A stretch of DNA of 64,000 nt. It comes from Polyangiaceae bacterium (lineage in GTDB: Bacteria; Myxococcota_A; Polyangia; Polyangiales; Polyangiaceae). Below the pieces are notes generated by a model that had not been told where the DNA came from, did no database searches, and saw nothing but the letters and a program-made list of their open reading frames with translations. The translations under genes and the position numbers were made by a program. Below are positions 16,261 through 23,910 of the stretch, piece after piece (position 1 is the stretch's first letter; each line of letters opens with the position of its first letter). The DNA lies in contig JAICTZ010000006.1 of assembly GCA_025936115.1 (NCBI GenBank), positions 1 through 64,000 on the forward strand, given 5' to 3'.

Positions 16261-17367
16261 TCACAACTTGTCGTGATGGCCCGCCTGCGCGAGCGCCTCG
16301 ACGATGGAACGCACGTGCTGGGCGCGCTCGCGCTTCATCACGAGTAGGGCGTCATCCGTTTCTACGACGCAGAGATCGTCCACGCCGAGCGCGACCATGA
16401 CGCGCTTTTTGCCGGGGCTGCGCAGGTCGAGCAAGAGATTGCGCTCGCCTTCGAGCACGAGGCCGTCGGCGTTCGTCGCGTTGCCGTCGGCGTCCTTGTC
16501 GGCAAGCTCCCAGGCGCTCTCCCAGCTGCCGAGGTCGCTCCAGCCGACGCTCGCGGGCACGACCTCGAACGCGCCGACCTTTTCCATGAGACCTACGTCG
16601 ATGCTCACGCCCTTGAGCGCCTCGAAGACGCGCGCCGTCTCCGCGCGCTCGTGATCGGCGCCGCCCCGCGCCGCTTCCTCGATCCGCGCGAGGCCCGCGG
16701 CGAGCTCGGGCAGATGACGGCCGATCTCACCGAGCAGCCGCTCGGCACGGAAGAAGAACATACCGCCGTTCCAAACGTAGCGGCCGCTCGCGACGTACTC
16801 CTCCGCGCGCGCACGGTCCGGCTTCTCGACGAAGCGCGCGCCCTGCTTCACGCCGGGCCTGAGCTCGGCGCCGAGCTCGATGTAGCCGTAACCGGTGTCG
16901 GGTCGCGTGGGCTCGATGCCGACCGTCGCGATGGCCCCCCGCGCGGCCGCGTCGAGTGCGAGTCCGAGCACCTCGCGAAAGCGCGACTCGTCCGTGATGT
17001 GGTGGTCGCTAGGTAGCACCATCACGATGGCGTTCGGATCGCGCCGCCGCGCGACGGCGGCGGCCCAGCCGATGCACGGCGCCGTGTTTCGCGCGAACGG
17101 CTCACCCAAGAACGAGCTCTCGGGCAAGAACGGCAGCGCGCGCCGCGTGGCGGGCAAGAGCTCGGCGCCCGTCGCGATCAAGATGCGCTCGTGCGGGACG
17201 AGGGGTTCGATGCGCTTCACGGTCGCACCGATCAGCGGAAGCTCCGCGCTCGGGCCGAGCGGCAAGAGCTGCTTCGGCAAGGCGCGCCGGGAGGCGGGCC
17301 AAAAGCGGGTCCCGCTTCCGCCCGCGAGAACGACGGCAAAGACGTGATCGAGCGCGCTCTGGTTCAT
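16261..17367 (-). CDS. manC: Mannose-1-phosphate guanylyltransferase
   Basis: A 368-residue nucleotidyltransferase that makes GDP-mannose from GTP and mannose-1-phosphate. Landmarks: FAVVLAGGSGTRFWPASRR with the pyrophosphorylase loop, PKQLLPLG, EPFARNTAPCIGWAA, VMVLPSDHHI, PDTGYGYIE, FVEKPDRARAEEYV, WNGGMFFF, and VGWSDLGSWESAWEL. The length fits the single-domain guanylyltransferase without the isomerase domain. No mannan or polysaccharide cluster is adjacent. The upstream neighbour on the other side of the start region is the PH-like membrane protein gene at 17446, also on the minus strand, so they may be cotranscribed. Confidence 0.92.
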   Translation of the reverse strand: MNQSALDHVFAVVLAGGSGTRFWPASRRALPKQLLPLGPSAELPLIGATVKRIEPLVPHERILIATGAELLPATRRALPFLPESSFLGEPFARNTAPCIGWAAAVARRRDPNAIVMVLPSDHHITDESRFREVLGLALDAAARGAIATVGIEPTRPDTGYGYIELGAELRPGVKQGARFVEKPDRARAEEYVASGRYVWNGGMFFFRAERLLGEIGRHLPELAAGLARIEEAARGGADHERAETARVFEALKGVSIDVGLMEKVGAFEVVPASVGWSDLGSWESAWELADKDADGNATNADGLVLEGERNLLLDLRSPGKKRVMVALGVDDLCVVETDDALLVMKRERAQHVRSIVEALAQAGHHDKL

Positions 17368-17445
17368 GTGCGCGCATTCTCCGTCAGGCGTCGCCGATGT
17401 CCAGGGCCTTCGCTCGAGAGCGCTCGAGCAAGTTCAGAGCCGCGC

Positions 17446-18024
17446 TTAACCTGCGTCCTCGCGGTCTTCGCGCTCGGTTTCGTCGGGCAGCTCGTCTACG
17501 CCGCTGCCACCGCGCACGGGAATGGCGCGGGCGAGCGCGATCTTTTCGAGCGCTGCAGCGAGTTGTTCGCGATCGCTCACGTCGGGCAAGTAGGCGTGCG
17601 TGCCGTCCCACAGCTCGATCATGATCGTGCTCGGGGAGTCGAGCAGGATGCGATCGATCTGGGCCCACTTGTAGCGGCGCAGGCGCGGGATGCCGAGCGC
17701 GGCGACTTCGCGAAATTCGAGTCCGTCGGGTCGAATACGCACGCCGCGCATGCTGGTCTTGAGCAGCGACGAGATCGCGCCGGCGACGAGCAGGAGCGAC
17801 ACGGTGCGCGCGCCGATCACGCCACGCGCGCTCCGCTCGACGATTTGGTTATAGAGGAAGCTGCCAACCGGGGCTTGATACGCGACGAACACCGTGACGG
17901 CGATGGCCACTGCGCAGAGCAAGTAGAACGCCGACGGCAGGTGCGCGCTGAGCGGCGGACCGAATGCGGTCTCCGCCGGTCGATAGGTCATGTCGAAGCC
18001 CGGCGGGCGGGACGGGCGAGCCAT
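17446..18024 (-). CDS. Membrane protein with PH-like C-terminal domain
   Basis: A 192-residue inner-membrane protein of unknown function. The ATG at 18024 (MARPSRPPGF) is chosen; the open frame extends upstream only across the divergent ybeY gene. Two membrane helices are visible (FYLLCAVAIAVTVFVAY and TVSLLLVAGAISSLL), followed by a segment of PH/DUF304 character (VRIRPDGLEFREVAALG, YKWAQIDRILLDSPS, MIELWDGTHAYLPD). The acidic C-terminus ends in EDREDAG. Position between manC and ybeY gives no clear functional hint. Confidence 0.65.
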   Translation of the reverse strand: MARPSRPPGFDMTYRPAETAFGPPLSAHLPSAFYLLCAVAIAVTVFVAYQAPVGSFLYNQIVERSARGVIGARTVSLLLVAGAISSLLKTSMRGVRIRPDGLEFREVAALGIPRLRRYKWAQIDRILLDSPSTIMIELWDGTHAYLPDVSDREQLAAALEKIALARAIPVRGGSGVDELPDETEREDREDAG

Positions 18025-18090
18025 GCGTGATGGACCGTAACCGCGCCCTATCCCTTTGGGTAGTAAACGAAGGATGATACGACGCGGGCC

Positions 18091-18630
18091 GTGCCGACCA
18101 TCCTGCTCCGCCGGACCCGTGGTGGCCCAAAGACGCTCGGTCGCCGCCTGCAAGCCCAAGCCGATCGGATGCTCGACCACCTCGGTCTCGCCGACGCCGA
18201 GCTCAGCGTGGTGCTGGTGGACGACCGGGGCATTCAGGCGCTCAATCGCGAGCACCGCGGCAAAGACCAACCGACGGACGTGCTCGCCTTCCCACTCGGA
18301 CGTCCGCCGAGCGCGGACTTACCGCGCCTGCTCGGTGATATCGTGATCTCACTGCCTACAGCCGCGCGCCAAGCGAGGAGTCGCAAGCGACCGCTGCTGC
18401 CGGAAGCTAGATTTCTGCTGGCGCATGGCCTCTTGCACCTGCTCGGCTACGACCATGCGACCAAGTTGCAGAAACAACGTATGGATTCGGCGACTCGCAG
18501 GCTCGTGCGGGCCGCGACGGACACCCGTAAACGTACGCCCGAGCCCGCACCCACAAAAACCGCGGCAGCCCGCGCTTCCCGGCACCGACCAGCCGGACAA
18601 GCACGCAGTCGAACCCCTAAATCGCGCTGA
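18091..18630 (+). CDS. ybeY: Endoribonuclease / rRNA maturation factor YbeY
   Basis: A 179-residue metal-dependent RNase that acts in 16S rRNA 3' end maturation and ribosome quality control. The zinc motif HGLLHLLGYDH near residues 113-123 is intact, and the family segments LVDDRGIQALNREHRGKDQP and DVLAFPLG, GDIVISLP are present. The start is the GTG at 18091. About 45 residues after the usual end are a basic tail rich in Arg, Lys, Thr and Pro (RKRTPEPAPTKTAA, GQARSRTPKSR), longer than in most YbeY proteins and possibly an RNA-binding extension. Confidence 0.92.
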   Translation: MPTILLRRTRGGPKTLGRRLQAQADRMLDHLGLADAELSVVLVDDRGIQALNREHRGKDQPTDVLAFPLGRPPSADLPRLLGDIVISLPTAARQARSRKRPLLPEARFLLAHGLLHLLGYDHATKLQKQRMDSATRRLVRAATDTRKRTPEPAPTKTAAARASRHRPAGQARSRTPKSR

Positions 18631-18675
18631 ATTTCACCTCCCGCAGCACGTCCAAGTTGAGCGCTAACTTAGCGG

Positions 18676-18684
18676 TTATCCACA
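18676..18684 (+). promoter_or_regulatory. Perfect DnaA box upstream of the HU gene
   Basis: TTATCCACA matches the DnaA-box consensus exactly, 295 bases before the HU start codon. Only one copy was seen, so this is not an origin; a DnaA-responsive or chance site are both possible. Confidence 0.4.
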
Positions 18685-18836
18685 GGGATCACGCGCCAAC
18701 TTGCCCCTGAGCTTCGAGTCAGCAAGAAAACCGGGCAGGGCTCGCTCGGGACCACGAAACCGGCATGCCGGCTGCTGTCGTGGATGGGGGGTGTTCCCAC
18801 CCGGCGTAAAAAAAGGTCAATGGACGCTTTTCTCTC

Positions 18837-18866
18837 TTGAAACCCCCTGGAGTACCCTGGTATCCG
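18837..18866 (+). promoter_or_regulatory. Candidate sigma-70-type promoter for the HU gene
   Basis: TTGAAA at 18837-18842 and TATCCG at 18861-18866 with 18 bases between could be -35 and -10 elements, about 110 bases before the HU start. The whole gap 18631-18978 is 348 bases without a gene and also holds the DnaA box at 18676 and a CCGGCATGCCGG palindrome near 18760. The -10 match is weak. Confidence 0.35.
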
Positions 18867-18978
18867 TGCCGTTGTCTGGTCGGGCGCGCCGGTCCCGCAT
18901 GAAAACCGGCAAGCCGAGCGCGCGCGACGGTTGGTCAGACACGGATACTACCACTGGATTTATGTACAGGAGGACTTC

Positions 18979-19290
18979 ATGGCAGGCAAAAGACTGACGA
19001 AGGCTCAGGTGATCGCTGAGCTCGCTGGCGCGACCGATCTCGACAAGAAGAGCGTTTCGCGCGTGTTCGAAGGACTTTCGGATCTCATCCGCAAGCAGCT
19101 CTCGGTGCGCGGCCCGGGTGAGTTCGTGGTGCCGGGCCTCGTGAAGCTCCGCGTCGTGAAGAAGCCCGCGACCAAAGAGCGTCAGGGCATCAATCCGTTC
19201 ACGAAGGAGCCGATCACGATTCCGGCCAAGCCCGCGAGCAAGAAAGTGCGCGCGACCGCGCTCAAGGCGCTCAAGGATCTCGTTCAGTAA
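18979..19290 (+). CDS. HU-family nucleoid DNA-binding protein
   Basis: A 103-residue histone-like protein that bends and compacts DNA. The ATG at 18979 is fixed by AGGAGG at 18968-18973 with five-base spacing. Landmarks: LTKAQVIAELAGATDLDKKS, VFEGLSDLIRKQL, GEFVVPGLVKLRVVKKPATK, and the DNA-binding arm with RQGINPFTKEPITIPAKP, then KKVRATALKALKDLV. The arm reads INPFTKEP where the typical HU has RNPxTGE, a variant found in Myxococcota and other groups. The gene has a long upstream region and a strong terminator, so it is a single-gene, probably highly expressed unit. Confidence 0.92.
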   Translation: MAGKRLTKAQVIAELAGATDLDKKSVSRVFEGLSDLIRKQLSVRGPGEFVVPGLVKLRVVKKPATKERQGINPFTKEPITIPAKPASKKVRATALKALKDLVQ

Positions 19291-19310
19291 CGAGTCTTCG
19301 GCAGCGACGA

Positions 19311-19347
19311 TCCCCGGCTCGCCATCGGCAGCCGGGGATTTTCGTTT
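19311..19347 (+). terminator. Rho-independent terminator after the HU gene
   Basis: Nine-base stem TCCCCGGCT (19311-19319) pairs with AGCCGGGGA (19330-19338), loop of ten bases, followed by TTTTCGTTTT. It begins 20 bases after the HU stop codon. The clearest intrinsic terminator in the window. Confidence 0.88.
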
Positions 19348-19379
19348 TGTACGCGACGATCTCGCCAGTCTCGGCAGGA

Positions 19380-20186
19380 TCAGAAATAAAACGTGACGCC
19401 GAGGCGGAATAGGCCGCCGCCCGACACGTTCGTCGTGAGGTGCGTGGTCGGATCCACGTACTCGGGCAACACCTGACGGCCTTCGTCGATGCGGCCGCGG
19501 ACGAACATTTGAAAATCGCTCGTGATGGCGGAGTGACGCGTGAAGCGCCACTCGACGCCGAGACCGAGCTGGCCGCCGAAGTAAGCGTAGTGATCGTCGT
19601 AAGGCGTGATGGGGACGCCGCCGAGGTGACTCACGGTCACGCTCGCTCCGCCCAGGTTGAAGCCGCCGAGCACGAAGCACTGCACCTCATCGCGCGGATT
19701 GAGAAAGCCGATGGCGTTGACGACGCCCGCGTACTCGCCGCGATCGTTGCCGTTGTAGTCCTTGCCCGCCACGAGCTCGAGCCCGAGGTCGAGCGCGAAG
19801 GCGGGGATCGGGCGCAGTCGAAACGCGAAGCCGCCTCCGCCGAGCAGGGCGCTGTTCTGGGCGCCCGAGCCCATGACACCGAGACCGAGGTGGAAGTTCA
19901 AGGCGAGCTCTTCGCGGTCGCGTGACCACGGAGGCGGCGGCGGAGGCGGGTTTTCGTCGTACGGCGGTACGGCGAGGTCCATCGCTGCCGGCCCCTCGAG
20001 CGGGGCGCTCGAGGGTTCGGGCGCTTCCTCGCGCGGCTCCGCTGGCACGGCGTTCGGCGGCGCCGGCGGCGGCGGCTCGGCGGGCTTGTCGTCACAGAAC
20101 CAGCCGTCGGGACAGTCGGCGCGCGCGACGCTCGGCACGAGGACCAGTCCGACGCCGGCGACGACGGCGAGAGCACGCAGAGCCAT
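19380..20186 (-). CDS. Outer membrane beta-barrel protein with Pro-rich N-terminal linker
   Basis: A 268-residue exported protein of unknown role. The signal peptide (ALRALAVVAGVGLVLVPSVA, cleavage near ARA-DC) is followed by a short Cys pair (DCPDGWFCDD) and a Pro/Glu/Ala linker to about residue 90. The rest alternates like a barrel (LALNFHLGLGVMG, FAFRLRPIPAFALDLGLEL, FVLGGFNLGGASVTVSHLGG, YFGGQLGLGVEWRFTRHS) and ends in a typical last strand RLGVTFYF with C-terminal Phe, the signal recognised by the barrel assembly machinery. Convergent with HU; head-to-head with the methyltransferase gene at 20262. Confidence 0.78.
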   Translation of the reverse strand: MALRALAVVAGVGLVLVPSVARADCPDGWFCDDKPAEPPPPAPPNAVPAEPREEAPEPSSAPLEGPAAMDLAVPPYDENPPPPPPPWSRDREELALNFHLGLGVMGSGAQNSALLGGGGFAFRLRPIPAFALDLGLELVAGKDYNGNDRGEYAGVVNAIGFLNPRDEVQCFVLGGFNLGGASVTVSHLGGVPITPYDDHYAYFGGQLGLGVEWRFTRHSAITSDFQMFVRGRIDEGRQVLPEYVDPTTHLTTNVSGGGLFRLGVTFYF

Positions 20187-20261
20187 GCCGGGCCTACGTT
20201 AGCAGCCTTGGGGGGACAGATGCACGCTCGGGCCGCCCCCGCCGTGGTACGTGAGGCGCGA

Positions 20262-21449
20262 ATGGGCACCGTCGTCATCAAAGCCGGACACGTCCAGCCC
20301 GTCTGGGCCGGGCACCCCTGGGTGTTCGCTCAGGCGGTCGAGCGCGTCGAGGGCGGCGCCGTCGCGGGCGACGATGTCGAGGTGAAAGATCCGCGCGGCA
20401 ACTCGCTCGGGCGCGGGCTCTACTCGCCCGGCTCGGCGATTCCGGTGCGGATCTACACGCGTGACCGCGAACGTCCGGTCGACGGCGCGCTGCTCGGCGA
20501 ACGCATCGCGCGCGCCGCCGAACGCCGGCACGCCTTCGCGTTGCCGAGTGAGGACACGACTGCGTTCAGGCTGGTTCACGCCGAAGGCGACGACTTGCCG
20601 GGCCTCATCGTCGACCGGCTCGGTGACGCGCTGTCGATCCAAATCGGTACGGTGGGCATCAAGCTGCGTGAGGATGCCGTGTTCGCGGCGCTCGAGCGCT
20701 TCGGGGCGCGGGCCATCGTCGATCGCACGCCCGAGCGCCTCGCGAAGAGTGAAGGGTTCGCGCCACGCTCCGGCGTGATTCGCGGCGACGAGACGCTCGA
20801 CGCGTTCGAGTTCAAGGAGCGTGGGCTCGTCTTCCGCGTGCCGCTCGAGCTCGGGCAAAAGACGGGGTTTTATCTCGACCAGCGGCCGCTCCGCGCGCGC
20901 GTGGAGGCGCTCGCGCACGGCCGGCGCGTGCTCGATACGTTCACTTACGTCGGGGCGCTCGCGCTCTCCGCGGCTCGCGGCGGCGCGACCACGGTCGAAG
21001 CCGTCGATAACAGCGCGCTCGCCATCGAGGTCGGCGCCGAGTGTGCCGCCTTGAACGGACTCGAAACCAAGGTGCATTTCGAGCGCGGCGACGCGCACGA
21101 GGCGCTCGCGCATGCCGGACGTCAGGGCGGCTTGGATCTCGTGATCTGCGATCCACCGAAGCTTGCGCCGAGCCGTGCCGGCCGCGGTCGTGCGCTCGAG
21201 GCGATGCGAAGGCTCGCGGGACACGGCGCGCGCGCCACCAAGCCCGGCGGGCTCTTCGTGCTCTGCTCCTGTTCGGCCGCCATCGGCATGGGCGAGCTCA
21301 CGCGCGCGCTCGCACTCGGAGCACGCGACGTGGGCGCGCGCGCCACCGTGCTCGAGCGCCACACGCAGGGCGCCGATCATCCCGTGCCCGCCGCATTCCC
21401 GGAAGGACTCTATCTTTCGTCCGTGATCGCCGCGATCGACGTGGCGTGA
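20262..21449 (+). CDS. Class I rRNA methyltransferase (RlmI-like, PUA domain)
   Basis: A 395-residue SAM-dependent methyltransferase like RlmI, which methylates C5 of a cytosine in 23S rRNA. The N-terminal 75 residues are PUA-like (GHPWVFAQAVERVEGGAVAG then GRGLYSPGSAIPVRI). The RlmI linker GLIVDRLGDALSIQ and GQKTGFYLDQRPLR follow, and the catalytic domain has DTFTYVGALALSAARGGA, VDNSALAIEVG, and DLVICDPPKLAPS; the catalytic Cys is in LFVLCSCSA. The ATG at 20262 (MGTVVIKAGHVQPVWAG) is preferred over 20208 because the domain starts there. Confidence 0.88.
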   Translation: MGTVVIKAGHVQPVWAGHPWVFAQAVERVEGGAVAGDDVEVKDPRGNSLGRGLYSPGSAIPVRIYTRDRERPVDGALLGERIARAAERRHAFALPSEDTTAFRLVHAEGDDLPGLIVDRLGDALSIQIGTVGIKLREDAVFAALERFGARAIVDRTPERLAKSEGFAPRSGVIRGDETLDAFEFKERGLVFRVPLELGQKTGFYLDQRPLRARVEALAHGRRVLDTFTYVGALALSAARGGATTVEAVDNSALAIEVGAECAALNGLETKVHFERGDAHEALAHAGRQGGLDLVICDPPKLAPSRAGRGRALEAMRRLAGHGARATKPGGLFVLCSCSAAIGMGELTRALALGARDVGARATVLERHTQGADHPVPAAFPEGLYLSSVIAAIDVA

Positions 21450-21593
21450 ACGCACGGCGAACATCCGCAGCCGCCGGAGCCGCGAGGTGGGCAGTCGCGC
21501 GCGACCAGATCTCGAGGGGCGCGAGCCCAAGGTCATGCAAGCAGCATTTCCCTCCGCGTTTCAGGTATGGCGAATCAAGCGACCTATCAAGAG

Positions 21594-21664
21594 CAATGCG
21601 CCGGCCTCGCCGGTTCTCGCGTAGCGAGTGGCCTTCCATGACGATCGTGATCTTTTCTTCCAAG
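21594..21664 (-). repeat. Dispersed intergenic repeat, copy R4
   Basis: On the minus strand it reads CTTGGAAGAAAAGATCACG, ATCGTC, then about 25 bases later GCGAGAACCGGCGAGGCC and GGCGCATTG. The last 30 bases are almost identical to those of R3 (3948-3977). It ends 17 bases before the start of the HAD phosphatase gene, within its leader. Confidence 0.65.
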
Positions 21665-21681
21665 ATCGCCAAAATCGACCC

Positions 21682-22461
21682 ATGAAACCCCTCGCCGCGC
21701 TCACGCCCGCCGAAGCCCGCGCGCTCCGTGGCGTGCTCTTCGATCTCGACGACACGCTGCTCGACCACGGTAAGCTGACCGAAGGCGCCTATTCGGCGCT
21801 GTTTCGCCTGCGCGAAGCCGGACTCGAGCTCTACGCCGTCACGGGGCGGCCGAGCGCGTGGGTGCGGCTCATGGCGCGGCTTTTCCCCGTGAACGGCGGC
21901 GTCGGGGAGAACGGCGGCGGGCTCGTGGGGCCCGGGGGGAAAGTGGTGGATGCGGTGAGCACGAGTGAACGAGCCGCGCGGAGCGCTCGGCTCGCGACGC
22001 TCGTCGCCGAGGTGCGCTGCGCGTTCGCCGAGCTCGAGCCGGCCGACGACGCGAGCGAGCGAGTCACCGACTTCACGTTCGATATCGGCGAGCACCGGCG
22101 CGTGCCGCCCGAACGCGTCGCGGAGGTGAGCGCCTTTGCCCGCGCGCGCGGCGCGACCGTGCACGTCTCGAGCGTGCACCTGCACGTCGGCTTCGATGCC
22201 GTGGACAAGGCGTCCGGTAGCGTGCGGCTCTTGCGCATGCTCACGGGGGTCGATCCGAGCACCGCCACGACGCGCTATGCGTTCGTCGGCGACAGCGAGA
22301 ACGACGTGGCCTGTTTCGGCGCGTTTCGCACGACGATCGGCGTCGCGAACCTGCGCGGCCGGCCGACGCTCGCGCCGCGCTTCCTGACGACGGCGCCGCG
22401 CGGCGAGGGCTTCGCCGAGCTCGCGCGCGTGCTCGGTGCGCTGCGCGCGTCGGCGGAGTGA
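21682..22461 (+). CDS. HAD-family phosphatase (Cof/sugar-phosphatase-like)
   Basis: A 259-residue hydrolase of the haloacid dehalogenase superfamily with a C2 cap, acting on a sugar phosphate or similar. Motif I is GVLFDLDDTLLDHG near residue 20 (nucleophile and acid Asp), motif II is the Thr in YAVTGRP, motif III includes the Lys in VDKASGS, and motif IV is FVGDSENDVACF. The order matches mannosyl-3-phosphoglycerate and trehalose phosphatases. The ATG at 21682 is chosen because upstream codons lie within the dispersed repeat R4. No partner synthase is near. Confidence 0.85.
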   Translation: MKPLAALTPAEARALRGVLFDLDDTLLDHGKLTEGAYSALFRLREAGLELYAVTGRPSAWVRLMARLFPVNGGVGENGGGLVGPGGKVVDAVSTSERAARSARLATLVAEVRCAFAELEPADDASERVTDFTFDIGEHRRVPPERVAEVSAFARARGATVHVSSVHLHVGFDAVDKASGSVRLLRMLTGVDPSTATTRYAFVGDSENDVACFGAFRTTIGVANLRGRPTLAPRFLTTAPRGEGFAELARVLGALRASAE

Positions 22462-22471
22462 CCGGACGTGC

Positions 22472-22497
22472 ATACACCCAAGCTAGCTTGGGTGTAT
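22472..22497. repeat. Perfect 26-bp palindrome
   Basis: ATACACCCAAGCT is followed directly by its exact reverse complement AGCTTGGGTGTAT. It starts ten bases after the HAD phosphatase stop codon. There is no loop and no T-tract, so it looks more like a protein-binding site or cruciform than an intrinsic terminator. Confidence 0.85.
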
Positions 22498-22541
22498 CGA
22501 GACAAGAAAACGACCGGCATACGGATCTGTGCGAAAAGCGA

Positions 22542-22585
22542 GTGAATTTTTCGGGTCTCGAACGAAGTGGGCCCGAAAAATTCAC
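22542..22585. repeat. 14-bp inverted repeat with 16-base loop, AT-rich arms
   Basis: GTGAATTTTTCGGG (22542-22555) and CCCGAAAAATTCAC (22572-22585) are exact inverted arms. A second small hairpin (GACCGC-CCAAA-GCGGTC, 22586-22602) follows directly. On the minus strand these lie downstream of the fibro-slime lipoprotein gene and could end its transcript, but neither has a T-run beyond the stem. Confidence 0.8.
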
Positions 22586-22611
22586 GACCGCCCAAAGCGG
22601 TCTCCGGTCCA

Positions 22612-22660
22612 GGCGAACGAGGCGGTGACCAGCCCACCGCCGAGCGCCGTGGCGACGGTG
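22612..22660 (-). pseudogene. Fragment similar to the 3' end of the CDP-alcohol phosphatidyltransferase gene
   Basis: About 45 bases here match 63480-63525 with only a few differences. Translated on the minus strand it gives TTVATALGGGLVTASFAW, against TVVTAFGCGLVTASFARS at the C-terminus of the phosphatidyltransferase at the right edge. No start or catalytic region is present, so it is at most a 3' remnant, or a shared short repeat. Confidence 0.45.
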
Positions 22661-22691
22661 GTCGGCTGTGCGCCCCAACCGCTTTCGAATT

Positions 22692-23735
22692 TCAGCGCAC
22701 CGGGCCGGACGGCACGATCACGCCGCAGTCGACGAAGTAGAGGTTCGTGTCGATCTTGAAGTTCGACGCGTCCGTGTGGCGCTCGGCGTGGAACAGATCG
22801 AGCGGGTACGCGGTGCCCTTCTTGATGCCGAACTCTTGAGCTCGTTCATCGAGATTTACGGTCGCGCTCTGCTGCGAGTGCAGGCCGCCCAGATCGATGG
22901 CGAGCTTCTTGTTGATGAACACCCACAAATCGTCGTCACCCGTGAACGAGAAGGTCTCACCCCCGTTGTACTGGAACGTCGTGTGAACCTCGGTCGTGAA
23001 CGAGAAATTGTGTTTGAAGCCCTGGTCACCGAAACCCGTGCCGTCGAGCGGGAAGAACGCGCTCGAGTGGAAGGTGGCTTGGTTGCCGTTCGGTTCGAGC
23101 GAGAAGAAGACGTAGTAGGGATCGTTGACGTTCGCGTCGTCGTTGTACCACTCGTTGAAATCGTCGGTGCTCGTGAAGCAGGAGTGCTTGGCTTTGTTGC
23201 CGTCGGCGTCCGCGGTGCAGTCGGTCACCGTGAGAGCGGTAGGGTCGAACACCGGCTTTTGGTCTTTGCCAAGCGTGGTCGCGACGGCGTTCCGTTGGCC
23301 CTGGCCCTGGTAAGTCTGAAAGTCCTTATGACCGCCCGCTTGATCGCCGCGCTTGAAGTCGCGCACGATGCCGAGGATCTCCTGGCCACAGCCCATCGTG
23401 CCCTGCGTGCTCACCGTCGGAGGCGGCTCGCCTTCCTTGACGGGGTCGCCGAGGAGCCAGCCGCCGTTGTCCGCCCGCGTGTAGCCGGCCGGCAGCGTGT
23501 ACGGGCCCGTGCCGCCGCTCGCGGTGCCGGTTCCGCCCGTGCCGGGATTGCTGCTGCCGCTCGTGCCGCCAGACACGGGAATGATGGCGGTACCGCCGGT
23601 GCCGCCGCCGCCCGTGCTCGTGGAGGCGCCTCTACCGAGGCCGTTGGTAGCGTCGTCGTCGGCTCCGCCGCAGGCGGAAGCAAAGATGACGGCACCGAGC
23701 GCGAGCGAAAGGCGAGTAGCGGGGGGTAGCACCAT
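22692..23735 (-). CDS. Fibro-slime domain lipoprotein
   Basis: A 347-residue predicted lipoprotein. The signal ends in lipobox ASAC (AVIFASACGGADD), followed by a Gly/Thr/Ser linker to about residue 80. The remainder matches the fibro-slime domain known from Fibrobacter and myxobacteria: GIVRDFKRGDQAGGHKDFQT, FNEWYNDDANVN, SFTTEVHTTFQYNGGETFSF, TGDDDLWVFINKKLAIDLGG and LDLFHAERHTDASNFKIDTN, with the acidic GDDDLWVF loop that is its hallmark. Probably surface-exposed with a carbohydrate- or matrix-related role. Divergent from argD; single gene. Confidence 0.88.
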   Translation of the reverse strand: MVLPPATRLSLALGAVIFASACGGADDDATNGLGRGASTSTGGGGTGGTAIIPVSGGTSGSSNPGTGGTGTASGGTGPYTLPAGYTRADNGGWLLGDPVKEGEPPPTVSTQGTMGCGQEILGIVRDFKRGDQAGGHKDFQTYQGQGQRNAVATTLGKDQKPVFDPTALTVTDCTADADGNKAKHSCFTSTDDFNEWYNDDANVNDPYYVFFSLEPNGNQATFHSSAFFPLDGTGFGDQGFKHNFSFTTEVHTTFQYNGGETFSFTGDDDLWVFINKKLAIDLGGLHSQQSATVNLDERAQEFGIKKGTAYPLDLFHAERHTDASNFKIDTNLYFVDCGVIVPSGPVR

Positions 23736-23910
23736 GGTGTCTCCGGAGCTTCGAGGCAGAAGCGACGAGCGATCTTCAGATTAGCCTTGGCGTCGTGCCT
23801 CGGCCAGCGCCGTTCGGCTCATCCGACTACGCTGACCCAGAAGTTTTTTGGATGGTGACCAAGGTGCGCCTTATTCCCACACTGGACCAAAGTGCTATAT
23901 CACCGCGGCC

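Noticed and set aside
19351..19380. Half copy of the dispersed repeat after the HU terminator
   Set aside because: CGACGATCTCGCCAGTCTCGG is only loosely similar and could be chance.
22472..22497. Intrinsic terminator of the HAD phosphatase gene
   Set aside because: The palindrome has no loop and no U-tract on either side.
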